Source of the DNA: RGIG3009 sp045630765
Lineage (GTDB): Bacteria; Bacillota; Clostridia; Oscillospirales; Acutalibacteraceae
Direction: 5' to 3'
Assembly (NCBI GenBank): GCA_045630765.1
Contig: JAZQTM010000104.1
Coordinates: 1 to 64,000, forward strand
Length of the DNA: 64,000 nt
The position numbers and the translations under genes were made by a program. Of the stretch, positions 17,474-25,209 are shown piece by piece; the first letter of the stretch is position 1; each line of letters opens with the position of its first letter. A model generated the notes under the pieces. The model did not search any database, was not told the origin of the DNA, and worked only from the letters and a program-made list of their open reading frames with translations.

Positions 17474-18425
17474 AAAACAGAAAAAGTTCGCTGATGACGG
17501 CTGGGCTATTTGGGTAGATGGCGATGATACCAGTACCGTCTATATTAACGATTGGCTTAACCCTAAAGGTAAAAGTTATGTTGATTTAGCCGTTCGTATA
17601 CGCGGTATGAAATCCGGAAAATCATTGCACGTATACGTGCCTTTTGCTGTTTCTTCTGAAGAGATAGAAGACGTGTCGCTGCTTTTTAACGATACGAAAA
17701 TTTTGCAGGCGACCTTTAGTGCTGCTTGTATTGTCGATTACAAGAAAAACGAATACACGTCAGAAATTGCCTATAACGGAAAAACGGTGGACATTGTACA
17801 TATCAGCACTTTGGGATATGAAATAATCTCGTTGTCCGACGGCACACTGATTAACATCGATTTTGAAAAGATCCAGCCGTTTATAGATAACGACGAAGCG
17901 TATTTTATTTGGCGTATGCCGCATAAAACCTTGGATGCCATATTCAAACCCCGCGTAAACGTGGGCAATGTAATGGACAGACTTCGCGACCTGATCACTA
18001 CACCGGTTGTGTCTGAAAAATACGGCTATTCCATTCGCATTAACGAATCCCGCCTTTTGCCGGAAGAAATCACAAGAATCGGTATGTTCCACCGTCAAAA
18101 ACTAAAAAAGGCGGTCGTTACGCTTTCCGTTGATGAAAGCTACGAACTTAACGATGCAGGTTGCTACCGTATTCGCCGTTTGGAAGAAAATTTGTATTGT
18201 GGTTATCTTCCCAACAAATACGATTGCGAAGACATTATTACGTATCAATGGCAACAAAATCGTGAAGACAACCTGAAAGGTCATTTTAATTTCTACTATA
18301 ACATTGCCAAAAACTCGGTAAGCAAAAGCAGTATGTTTTTGTATATGGTCTTGCTTTTAGCCATTGGTATTTTCGGTGATCTTTTGGCAGAAATCGTCAA
18401 AACATTATTGCGTCAGGTTATGTAA
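17466..18425 (+). CDS. Unknown protein with a single C-terminal membrane anchor
   Basis: A 319-residue protein starting in the last codons of the GNAT gene. Residues 1-280 are soluble and beta-rich (WAIWVDGDDTSTVYINDWL, YVDLAVRIRGMKSGKSLHVY, VTLSVDESYELNDAGCYRI). One hydrophobic helix near the C-terminus (MFLYMVLLLAIGIFGDLLAE) would anchor it with the bulk in the cytoplasm. I recognise no family, catalytic motif or signal peptide. Its position 12 bp before the sensor/phosphatase gene suggests a part in the same membrane-bound system, for example as effector or adaptor. Its codon use resembles the rest of this operon. Confidence 0.8.
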   Translation: MPKKQKKFADDGWAIWVDGDDTSTVYINDWLNPKGKSYVDLAVRIRGMKSGKSLHVYVPFAVSSEEIEDVSLLFNDTKILQATFSAACIVDYKKNEYTSEIAYNGKTVDIVHISTLGYEIISLSDGTLINIDFEKIQPFIDNDEAYFIWRMPHKTLDAIFKPRVNVGNVMDRLRDLITTPVVSEKYGYSIRINESRLLPEEITRIGMFHRQKLKKAVVTLSVDESYELNDAGCYRIRRLEENLYCGYLPNKYDCEDIITYQWQQNREDNLKGHFNFYYNIAKNSVSKSSMFLYMVLLLAIGIFGDLLAEIVKTLLRQVM

Positions 18426-18437
18426 AGGAGAGGTATT

Positions 18438-21275
18438 GTGAGATTAACTATTCCCATACTATTTAACTGTATTCTTGTTCTCGCAGTCTACCTCATTGAT
18501 AAATATACTCCCCTTAAAAAAATGCCGTATATGGCAAAACAAGTCATCATCGGTGTTTTATTTGGTGGCGTTTCCGCTTTCGCTTCAAGTTATGGCGTAG
18601 AGTGGTTGGGAACGACTGTAAACGTACGTGATGCGGCGCCCTTATCAGCAGGTCTTATTTTTGGCGCGCCTGCCGGCATCATTTCCGGTCTTATCGGTGA
18701 CCTTTACCGCTGGTTCTCGGTGTATTGCGGCGCAGCCGTATATACACAGCTTGCCTGCAGTGTCGCCACCATCCTTGCCGGTTTTATGGCAGCAGGGCTC
18801 AGAAAGCTGATGTTTGACAACAAAAAGCCTACGTGGGGTTACGGCATTTGTATTGCCGTTGTTTGTGAAGTCATTCATATGATCCTCATTTTCCTCACAA
18901 ATATGGATGACTCCTCATATGCCTTCGAATTTGTCAAAGGCGCCACAATCCCCATGATTCTTGGCAATGCGGTGGCTGTTGGTGTTGCCATTCTCATTGT
19001 ATCTGTTTTAAGCCGTGAACGTTTTACTCGCAAGAAAGGCAGTGAACGAATTGCCAATACGTTTCAGCGTTGGCTCCTTGTTTGCATTGTTGTTGCTTAT
19101 TTAATAACAAGTGCCTTTACGTTCGTTCTTCAAAACGGAATGGTCAGCATTGAAACACAAGAGGTGTTTACTACTGCGATAAATGATGTTGAAACAGATA
19201 TCAAGGGAAAGTCCAACGCACAACTACTTAGTATTGCAGAGAAAGTCAAAGTTGAATATGAAGCGGATCGTAACATTTCGTTGCAATCACTTGCTCAAAA
19301 ATATGACATTAAGGAAATCAATATTGTTGCGCAAAGCGGCCTTATTACCAACTCAACCGAAGCGGATGTCATAAACAACTACGATATGAACAGCAAGGCA
19401 CAATCCAAGGAGTTTGTGGACACACTTAAAACCAAGGATTCCTTTGTTCAAGAGTATACTCCCAGAGGAAAAGATGAATCCGTTTGGAGAAAATACGCGG
19501 CTATCAACTTAGAAGATGGCGGATTTATCCAAGTGGGGTACGATGCCGAGCAGTTCCACAAAATGCTCAACGAGTTCGTGGTAGACGTTACTAAAAATCG
19601 CCACGTTGGCACAGGTGGCTTCGTTGCCGTTTGTGACGATAAACTCAATATGGTAATCGATAACGATTACGCCGGTCTTTCTATTTCTACCATAGGTATT
19701 GACCCTCCGACCGAAATGAAAGAGGGCAAAACCGCTACGTCGCTTTACTATGCCGACATTGTTGATGGCAAAACCACCGACAGTATGGAATACATATATG
19801 TGTTTAAGTTCGTTGAGGGCTACTGCATCATTGCGGCACAACCTGCTTCGGAAGCAATGTTTATGCGTGATGCTTCTCTTTACACGAGCATTTTTATGCA
19901 AGTGCTGATTTTTGCCGCACTTTTCGTATTTATTTACATACTGATCAAAAGAGTCATCATCAACAACTTAAAGAAGATCAACGATACGCTTGGTAGAATT
20001 ACAGACGGCGATTTGAACGTCACGGTAGACGTTCGCTCCAACGAAGAATTTTCGTCCCTTTCGGATGATATCAACTCAACCGTTACAACGCTTAAACAAT
20101 ATATTGCTGAAGCCGCTGCTCGTATTGATAAGGAACTTGAGTACGCAAAGCAGATTCAGCTTTCGGCGTTGCCTACCAACTTCCCCGAAGGTGAAGAGTA
20201 TAGCATTTATGCGGCAATGATCGCCGCGAAAGAGGTCGGTGGCGACTTCTATGATTTCTACAAATTAAACGATACCACCGTGGCTTTCCTTGCTGCTGAC
20301 GTGTCGGGCAAAGGAATTCCGGCGGCAATGTTTATGATGACTGCCAAGACGATTATCAAAGACTTGGCAGAAAGAGGTTTGGCGGTAAACGATATTTTCA
20401 CAAAGGCAAACGAAAAGCTTTGTGAGAATAACGAATCGGGTATGTTTGTTACTGCTTGGATGGGTATTTTGGATTTGACTACCGGTAACGTGCAATTTGC
20501 CAATGCGGGACACAATCCGCCGCTGTTAAAACGTGCAGACGGCTCGTTTGAATATCTGAAAACACGAGCGGGATTTGTTCTGGCAGGTATGGAAGGCGTG
20601 TGTTACCGCGTGGGTGAAATCACGCTTGGCAAGGGCGATCGATTGTTCTTGTATACTGACGGTGTACCGGAGGCTACAAACGTCGAGAATAAGCTTTACG
20701 GTGAAGAAAGGCTCTTAACCTTTATGAACCAAAACGCCGACTTAAAAGCCGAATTGCTGTTACCTGCACTTAAAACGAATATCGATGAATTTGTGGGTGA
20801 AGCACCCCAGTTTGACGATATTACGATGCTGATGCTTGATTACAAACCTCAAAAAGGAGGTGAGCACTTGACGAATAAAACATTCCCGGCCAAAACGGAA
20901 AGTTTGCCCGAGGTTCTTAGCTTCGTAGAAGAAACTCTCGAAAGTTTTGACTGTTCTATGAAAATCCAAACGGCAATTTGCGTAGCCATTGAAGAAGTAT
21001 TCGTCAACGTCGCTCGCTATGCCTATCCGGATACCGAGGGGGATATGTCACTTTACATTGGTTTTGATGAACAAACCCGTGACGTGACGTTCCGTGTATC
21101 GGATAAGGGCGTTCCTTTTGATCCGCTAAAGAAACCCGATCCGGACATCACTCTTTCGGCAGAGGAGCGTGAAATCGGCGGCCTTGGCATTTTTATTACC
21201 AAGAAAACGATGGATACCGTAACTTACGCCTATGAAAATGGCGAAAACATTTTAACTATGATTAAGAAAATCTAA
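18438..21275 (+). CDS. Membrane sensor with SpoIIE-type phosphatase and RsbW-like kinase in one chain
   Basis: A 945-residue protein from GTG 18438 behind AAAGGAGAGG. Domains in order: five or six helices of 5TM-LYT type (1-195; VNVRDAAPLSAGLIFGAPAG and GLIGDLYRW are its signature); a helix at 212-234; an extracytoplasmic Cache-like part (235-475); a helix at 480-505; HAMP (505-560); a PP2C/SpoIIE phosphatase (567-800) with VGGDFYDF, AADVSGKG, LYTDGVPEA and FDDITMLM; and a GHKL ATPase of RsbW/SpoIIAB type (812-945) with IEEVFVNVARYAY (N box), SDKGVPFDP and GGLGIFI. Family knowledge: the phosphatase dephosphorylates STAS proteins and the kinase phosphorylates them, so both arms of a partner switch are in one polypeptide. 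The STAS gene follows after 14 bp. An internal ribosome site may also release the kinase alone. Confidence 0.92.
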   Translation: MRLTIPILFNCILVLAVYLIDKYTPLKKMPYMAKQVIIGVLFGGVSAFASSYGVEWLGTTVNVRDAAPLSAGLIFGAPAGIISGLIGDLYRWFSVYCGAAVYTQLACSVATILAGFMAAGLRKLMFDNKKPTWGYGICIAVVCEVIHMILIFLTNMDDSSYAFEFVKGATIPMILGNAVAVGVAILIVSVLSRERFTRKKGSERIANTFQRWLLVCIVVAYLITSAFTFVLQNGMVSIETQEVFTTAINDVETDIKGKSNAQLLSIAEKVKVEYEADRNISLQSLAQKYDIKEINIVAQSGLITNSTEADVINNYDMNSKAQSKEFVDTLKTKDSFVQEYTPRGKDESVWRKYAAINLEDGGFIQVGYDAEQFHKMLNEFVVDVTKNRHVGTGGFVAVCDDKLNMVIDNDYAGLSISTIGIDPPTEMKEGKTATSLYYADIVDGKTTDSMEYIYVFKFVEGYCIIAAQPASEAMFMRDASLYTSIFMQVLIFAALFVFIYILIKRVIINNLKKINDTLGRITDGDLNVTVDVRSNEEFSSLSDDINSTVTTLKQYIAEAAARIDKELEYAKQIQLSALPTNFPEGEEYSIYAAMIAAKEVGGDFYDFYKLNDTTVAFLAADVSGKGIPAAMFMMTAKTIIKDLAERGLAVNDIFTKANEKLCENNESGMFVTAWMGILDLTTGNVQFANAGHNPPLLKRADGSFEYLKTRAGFVLAGMEGVCYRVGEITLGKGDRLFLYTDGVPEATNVENKLYGEERLLTFMNQNADLKAELLLPALKTNIDEFVGEAPQFDDITMLMLDYKPQKGGEHLTNKTFPAKTESLPEVLSFVEETLESFDCSMKIQTAICVAIEEVFVNVARYAYPDTEGDMSLYIGFDEQTRDVTFRVSDKGVPFDPLKKPDPDITLSAEEREIGGLGIFITKKTMDTVTYAYENGENILTMIKKI
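20854..20870 (+). promoter_or_regulatory. Internal ribosome-binding site and TTG start before the kinase domain
   Basis: AAGGAGGTGA (20854-20863) is a perfect ten-base match to the anti-Shine-Dalgarno. It lies between the phosphatase and kinase domains, 7 nt (measured from GGAGG) before an in-frame TTG at 20868. Starting there would make a separate kinase of about 135 residues (20868-21275, starting TNKTFPAKTESL). It could equally be a relic of two formerly separate genes. Confidence 0.68.
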
Positions 21276-21289
21276 AGGGGATTATAACT

Positions 21290-21586
21290 ATGACTATCGA
21301 AACCAAAAAGACCGAAACAGCAACCATCATTGAGATCGTCGGCAGACTGGATACCATTACCGCTCCCGCACTGGACAAAACCATTAACGAGGATATTGGA
21401 GATGCCAAAAATCTCGTCCTTGATCTGAAAGGTCTGGAGTATATCTCCAGCGCCGGTCTTCGCGTACTTCTCGCGGCGCAGAAGAAAATGCAAAAGATCG
21501 GTTCGATGAAAGTGACGGGCGTTTGCGCAGAGGTTATGGAAGTATTCGAGATGACCGGTTTTGCCGATATTTTGGTGATTGAATAA
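21290..21586 (+). CDS. STAS-domain anti-sigma-factor antagonist (SpoIIAA/RsbV type)
   Basis: A 98-residue single-domain protein from ATG 21290 behind AAAGGGGA. The signature LEYISSAGLRVLL at about residues 50-62 carries the Ser that RsbW-type kinases phosphorylate. The N-terminal ETATIIEIVGRLDTITAP and C-terminal EVFEMTGFADILVIE complete the fold. Family knowledge: in the unphosphorylated form it binds the kinase/anti-sigma factor and frees the kinase's other partner. Here it directly follows the fused phosphatase-kinase gene, so it is the obvious substrate of both activities. Its stop overlaps the next start by one base (TAATG). No sigma factor gene is present in the window. Confidence 0.94.
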   Translation: MTIETKKTETATIIEIVGRLDTITAPALDKTINEDIGDAKNLVLDLKGLEYISSAGLRVLLAAQKKMQKIGSMKVTGVCAEVMEVFEMTGFADILVIE

Positions 21587-22152
21587 TGGAACTGGTAAGT
21601 GAAGCAATCGCATTTGCCGTGAAAGCGCACGACGGAATGCGTCGTAAAAAAAGTGAATTGCCCTATATTTTGCATCCAATGGAAGCGGCAACGATCGTCG
21701 GTACGATGACGGAGGATCAAAACTTGATTGCAGCCGCCGTTTTGCATGACGTTGTGGAAGATGCAGGGGTTACGATTGACGAGATTGAAGAAAAATTCGG
21801 CGCGCGTGTGCGGGAACTTGTTGAATCGGAAACGGAAAACAAACGAGCGGATTTACCACCAAGTGATACGTGGCGTATCCGCAAAGAAGAAACCCTTGCC
21901 GCCTTGAAAAGCACCGATGATATTGAGGTGCTGATGGTATGGCTTGGCGATAAGCTTGCCAATATGCGTGCCATCTACCGCGATTTCAAGGTAGAGGGTG
22001 TGGCAATGTGGCAGCGATTCAATCAAAAAGACGCAAACGAGCAGGCTTGGTACTATCGCTCCATTGTTGCTTTAACCGAGCGTCTGTCCGATACGTCGGC
22101 TTGGCTCGAATATAAGACTCTGACAGAACTTGTCTTTGGAAAAGGAGAATAA
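21586..22152 (+). CDS. HD-domain (p)ppGpp hydrolase-like protein
   Basis: A 188-residue protein with the SpoT/MESH1-type HD pattern. It has FAVKAHDGMRRKKSELPYIL followed by HPMEAATIV, the metal-binding AAVLHDVVEDAGVTIDEIEE (HD and ED motifs) and VWLGDKLANMRAIYRDFKV. There is no synthetase or ACT domain, so it would be a hydrolase-only small alarmone hydrolase or a relative acting on another nucleotide. It starts on the stop of the STAS gene and ends 4 bp before the STAS-kinase fusion gene, so it is tightly embedded in the partner-switching module. The substrate is inferred from family only. Confidence 0.85.
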   Translation: MELVSEAIAFAVKAHDGMRRKKSELPYILHPMEAATIVGTMTEDQNLIAAAVLHDVVEDAGVTIDEIEEKFGARVRELVESETENKRADLPPSDTWRIRKEETLAALKSTDDIEVLMVWLGDKLANMRAIYRDFKVEGVAMWQRFNQKDANEQAWYYRSIVALTERLSDTSAWLEYKTLTELVFGKGE

Positions 22153-22156
22153 ACCC

Positions 22157-23335
22157 ATGAACGTTACTTATCGTGTTGATAAAGACATTTTGTATATTGC
22201 GATTGAGGGCAGAGTTGATGCTACCAACGCAGCAGAGGCAGAAGAGAAAATCTTTGCTATTAAGAATGAAAACCCCGACAAACATACCGTCATTGACGCC
22301 GATACACTTGAGTACATATCTTCTGCAGGGCTTAGAGTGATTTTAAGACTTCGCAAAGAAGAACCGAAACTCGCCATTATCAACGTATCTTCCGATGTCT
22401 ATGAAGTGTTTGATATGACCGGCTTTACCGATATGGTGACGGTTGAAAAAGCGTATCAACGAATGAGCGTTGAGGGCTGTGAGTTTATTGCAAAGGGTGC
22501 GAACGGTGCCGTTTATCGTTATGATGACGAAACCATCCTCAAAACCTATTTTGCAAAAGATGCTCTCCCTGAAATTAAGCAGGAGCGCGAAAACGCAAGA
22601 AAGGCGTTCATCCTCGGCATCAATACCGCTATTCCTTACGGTATTGTTCGCGTAGGGGAAGGGTACGGTACCGTTACCGAACTTCTCAATGCGGTTAGCG
22701 TTACAAAATTAATTCGCAAAAATCCCGACGATATGTCCGAGGCTGCAAAATACTACATCGATATGCTTAAAAGCATTCACGCCATCGAGGTGGAAGACGG
22801 CGAAGTGCCCGATATGAAGGAAACGGCACTTGCTTGGGCAGATTTTGTTGCCAAACATATTCCTGAAGATCAGGGCAAAAAACTGCGCGCCTTGATCGAA
22901 GCCGTTCCCAAGAGAAACACACTGATGCACGGTGACTATCACACCAATAATATTATGGTGCAAAACGGTGAGCCGTTGCTGATTGATATGGATACTCTTT
23001 GTATGGGACACCCTGTGTTTGAACTCGGCTCAATGTTCAATGCCTTTATCGGCTATTCCGAACTTGACCACGAGGTGACCGAGAAATTCTTTGGCTACAC
23101 TCACGAAGCTGCCGAGAAATTCTGGGATATGTCTCTTAAAATGTATCTCGGCACGGATGACGAAGGCGTGTGCAGAAGCGTTGCGGAAAAGGCAATGATT
23201 ATCGGTTATACCCGTATGCTCCGTCGTGCCGTTCGCCGTCCTGAAGAAGCGGACAGCCCTGCTAAGATCGCAAGATGTAAGGAAATGCTCGCTATTCTTC
23301 TTGAAAAGACCGATAGCCTTTGTTTCGATTGCTAA
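22157..23335 (+). CDS. STAS domain fused to an aminoglycoside-phosphotransferase-like kinase
   Basis: Start at ATG 22157 behind AAAGGAGA (22140-22147). The frame extends upstream to 22130, but that would overlap the HD gene. The protein has 392 residues. Residues 1-100 are a STAS domain with the phosphorylatable Ser in LEYISSAGLRVILRLRK and EVFDMTGFTDMVTVE. Residues 110-392 form a kinase-like domain: FIAKGANGAVYRYDDETILK (nucleotide loop and Lys), catalytic LMHGDYHTNNIMV near 256-268 and LLIDMDTLCMGHPVFELGS with the metal Asp. From memory it resembles the putative phosphotransferases grouped as TIGR02172. Catalytic residues are intact. The natural reading is a small-molecule kinase controlled through its STAS domain by the upstream phosphatase/kinase; this is inference. 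Confidence 0.87.
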   Translation: MNVTYRVDKDILYIAIEGRVDATNAAEAEEKIFAIKNENPDKHTVIDADTLEYISSAGLRVILRLRKEEPKLAIINVSSDVYEVFDMTGFTDMVTVEKAYQRMSVEGCEFIAKGANGAVYRYDDETILKTYFAKDALPEIKQERENARKAFILGINTAIPYGIVRVGEGYGTVTELLNAVSVTKLIRKNPDDMSEAAKYYIDMLKSIHAIEVEDGEVPDMKETALAWADFVAKHIPEDQGKKLRALIEAVPKRNTLMHGDYHTNNIMVQNGEPLLIDMDTLCMGHPVFELGSMFNAFIGYSELDHEVTEKFFGYTHEAAEKFWDMSLKMYLGTDDEGVCRSVAEKAMIIGYTRMLRRAVRRPEEADSPAKIARCKEMLAILLEKTDSLCFDC

Positions 23336-23349
23336 AGGAGACGGATGTT

Positions 23350-24246
23350 ATGAAAAGTAAGGGCTTGAAAGTACCGGTAATCCTTATTGTCGTCAGCATA
23401 ATTGTTGCGATTTTGGCAAGTTTACTGGTCTCGATGCAAAAAACTCCCGCCATAACAAAACACGATTTTGATTTCTCAATCACTTATAAACTCGACGGAG
23501 AAACCAAAACGCTAAACGGTGTTTACAGTTGTCGTTTTACAGGTTTTGGAGGGGACGGTGTCGACCCGCTTTGCCGATATTACGAAGGCACGTATACGGT
23601 AGAAGGCGAGAGCGATAATGACCGTTGCTTTACAATTGCCCAAAAAGACGGATACGAACTTTATATCGTGGCGCTTTTGAACGATTCCTACCTTATGGGT
23701 GATGTGAAAAACGATTCGTATGACTCGTACAACGAAAGACCTACTCTTGAAGCAGAAGACAACGAAGGCTATCAATACGATGAAGCGGATTTGCCCGCTG
23801 TTTTTGATGCCGAGATCGTCAGCTTTGAATATCCCGAACCGATTGAAAACACATTCCGTTTTACGGGCTTTTCGGGGCTTCATGCTACAAGTACGGGTGT
23901 GATGACGCTCGTTGGTGTTTTAGCCCTTATTCTTTGTATGATTTTTGTAAGGAAGGGCAGCGACGTTGAATATCGTGTGCTCGATAAGTTTGGCATTGCG
24001 CTCAATTTCGCGGCGATGTTTTTTGTGCTTCCCATTCTGTATATCACGGCGGTTTTTGTTCAGGCATACCCGACGGGACCGGATTGGATATATCAAGCGT
24101 ATCTGTGTATTCCGCAGATGATTCCGTTCTCCATTGCGGCATCGGTATCTTTGCGGCGTAAAGGATTCAGAAAAAGCGGATTTTGTGTTCAGTTCATAGC
24201 ACTTGTGATAGAAGCGATACTTATTCTGATAGAATATATCTTATAA
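23350..24246 (+). CDS. Membrane protein of unknown function, paralogue A
   Basis: Start at ATG 23350, 9 nt after GGAG; an earlier in-frame start would overlap the previous stop. The 298-residue product has an N-terminal helix (VPVILIVVSIIVAILASLLV). An extracytoplasmic part of about 150 residues follows, rich in acidic and aromatic residues (FDFSITYKLDGETKTLNGVY, then IVSFEYPEPIENTFRFTGF). Three or four further helices come from about residue 185. It is clearly related to the next gene: both carry the DFxFSITYxLDGET pattern and the SFEYPEPIEN motif. No known family is recognised. Position suggests a membrane component of the same system. Confidence 0.75.
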   Translation: MKSKGLKVPVILIVVSIIVAILASLLVSMQKTPAITKHDFDFSITYKLDGETKTLNGVYSCRFTGFGGDGVDPLCRYYEGTYTVEGESDNDRCFTIAQKDGYELYIVALLNDSYLMGDVKNDSYDSYNERPTLEAEDNEGYQYDEADLPAVFDAEIVSFEYPEPIENTFRFTGFSGLHATSTGVMTLVGVLALILCMIFVRKGSDVEYRVLDKFGIALNFAAMFFVLPILYITAVFVQAYPTGPDWIYQAYLCIPQMIPFSIAASVSLRRKGFRKSGFCVQFIALVIEAILILIEYIL

Positions 24247-24267
24247 ACCACGGGAAGGGATTTCATT

Positions 24268-25155
24268 ATGAAAAACCAAAAATTGTTTTTACCAACCATC
24301 ATTTTTGTTGCGGCACTTGTGATTACTATGGTTGCTGTACTTATCGCCGGTATCGCGTTAAAACCAAAGATTACCGAAAGTGAGTTCCCGTTTTCTATCA
24401 CGTACGAATTAGATGGCGAAACCGTAACAATCAGTGACGTTTACAAAGTGCGGTATGAACCGGATAACGAATATAAAAACCGTGTATACGTCGGTGAAAT
24501 TTGCAATAAGGAAGAAGACAATACCTACTACACTCTTAAAAGGGATGACACCGGCAGAATTGAGTTGTGGACTCATTTTTATGCGGACTATCTGATGGGC
24601 GATCCCGAGTACGATTATTTTGATGAATATTCTTTTGAACCGATAATTTATTATTATGATACTCAAGAAATCGAGTATCACGATGAAGAAACCTTGTCGA
24701 AGCAAGGCGTAAAGCTGATAAGCTTTGAATATCCCGAACCGATTGAGAATTCGTTGGCTTTTTCGCATTTCGTATTTCCGGGAAGTGAAGTGATATTCCC
24801 CTCGCTTTTGATCGCTTTCTTGGCAATGATCGCAACCCTTATTTTTGTCAAAAAAGATAGCGAGTATGTTCGTAAGCCAATCAACATCATTACACTCGTT
24901 TTCAATTTTGTTATCGGATTTACCGTGTTGCCGTTTTTCACGATTTTGGCTCTTATGCTCAGCGCATTGGGTGACATTGGCGATGTAATGGATTTGGTGT
25001 CTTACTTACTTCCTGCGATAACACTTCTTTGCATTACCGCTTCGATTGGCTTGCGCCGCAAATTATATGCTAAGAGTGCACTGATCGTTCAGTTTGTATC
25101 TCCTGCCATCTTTGCGGTGATTATGATTATTAGTGCTTGCCTCGGTTTAATGTGA
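24268..25155 (+). CDS. Membrane protein of unknown function, paralogue B
   Basis: A 295-residue protein with the same layout as its upstream neighbour: N-terminal helix (IIFVAALVITMVAVLIAGIA), an extracytoplasmic part (SEFPFSITYELDGETVTISD, LISFEYPEPIENSLAFSHF) and C-terminal helices (SLLIAFLAMIATLIFV, VFNFVIGFTVLPFFTILALM, LVSYLLPAITLLCITASIG). The shared SFEYPEPIEN motif directly before the first C-terminal helix suggests a conserved functional junction. It is the last gene of the operon, followed by a strong terminator. No function can be assigned. Confidence 0.75.
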   Translation: MKNQKLFLPTIIFVAALVITMVAVLIAGIALKPKITESEFPFSITYELDGETVTISDVYKVRYEPDNEYKNRVYVGEICNKEEDNTYYTLKRDDTGRIELWTHFYADYLMGDPEYDYFDEYSFEPIIYYYDTQEIEYHDEETLSKQGVKLISFEYPEPIENSLAFSHFVFPGSEVIFPSLLIAFLAMIATLIFVKKDSEYVRKPINIITLVFNFVIGFTVLPFFTILALMLSALGDIGDVMDLVSYLLPAITLLCITASIGLRRKLYAKSALIVQFVSPAIFAVIMIISACLGLM

Positions 25156-25167
25156 AAAACACAAAAA

Positions 25168-25207
25168 AGAAAAGGCATAGCCCGTGTGGGCTATGCCTTT
25201 TCTTTAA
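25168..25207. terminator. Bidirectional terminator between the signalling operon and the hexomutase gene
   Basis: Arms AGAAAAGGCATAGCCC (25168-25183) and GGGCTATGCCTTTTCT (25188-25203) form a perfect 16-bp stem with a GTGT loop. It is flanked by A and T runs so it can work in both directions. Confidence 0.93.
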
Positions 25208-25209
25208 TT

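Noticed and set aside
22157..23335. Aminoglycoside-resistance gene
   Set aside because: The kinase domain has the general phosphotransferase motifs, but the STAS fusion and operon context do not support antibiotic resistance.
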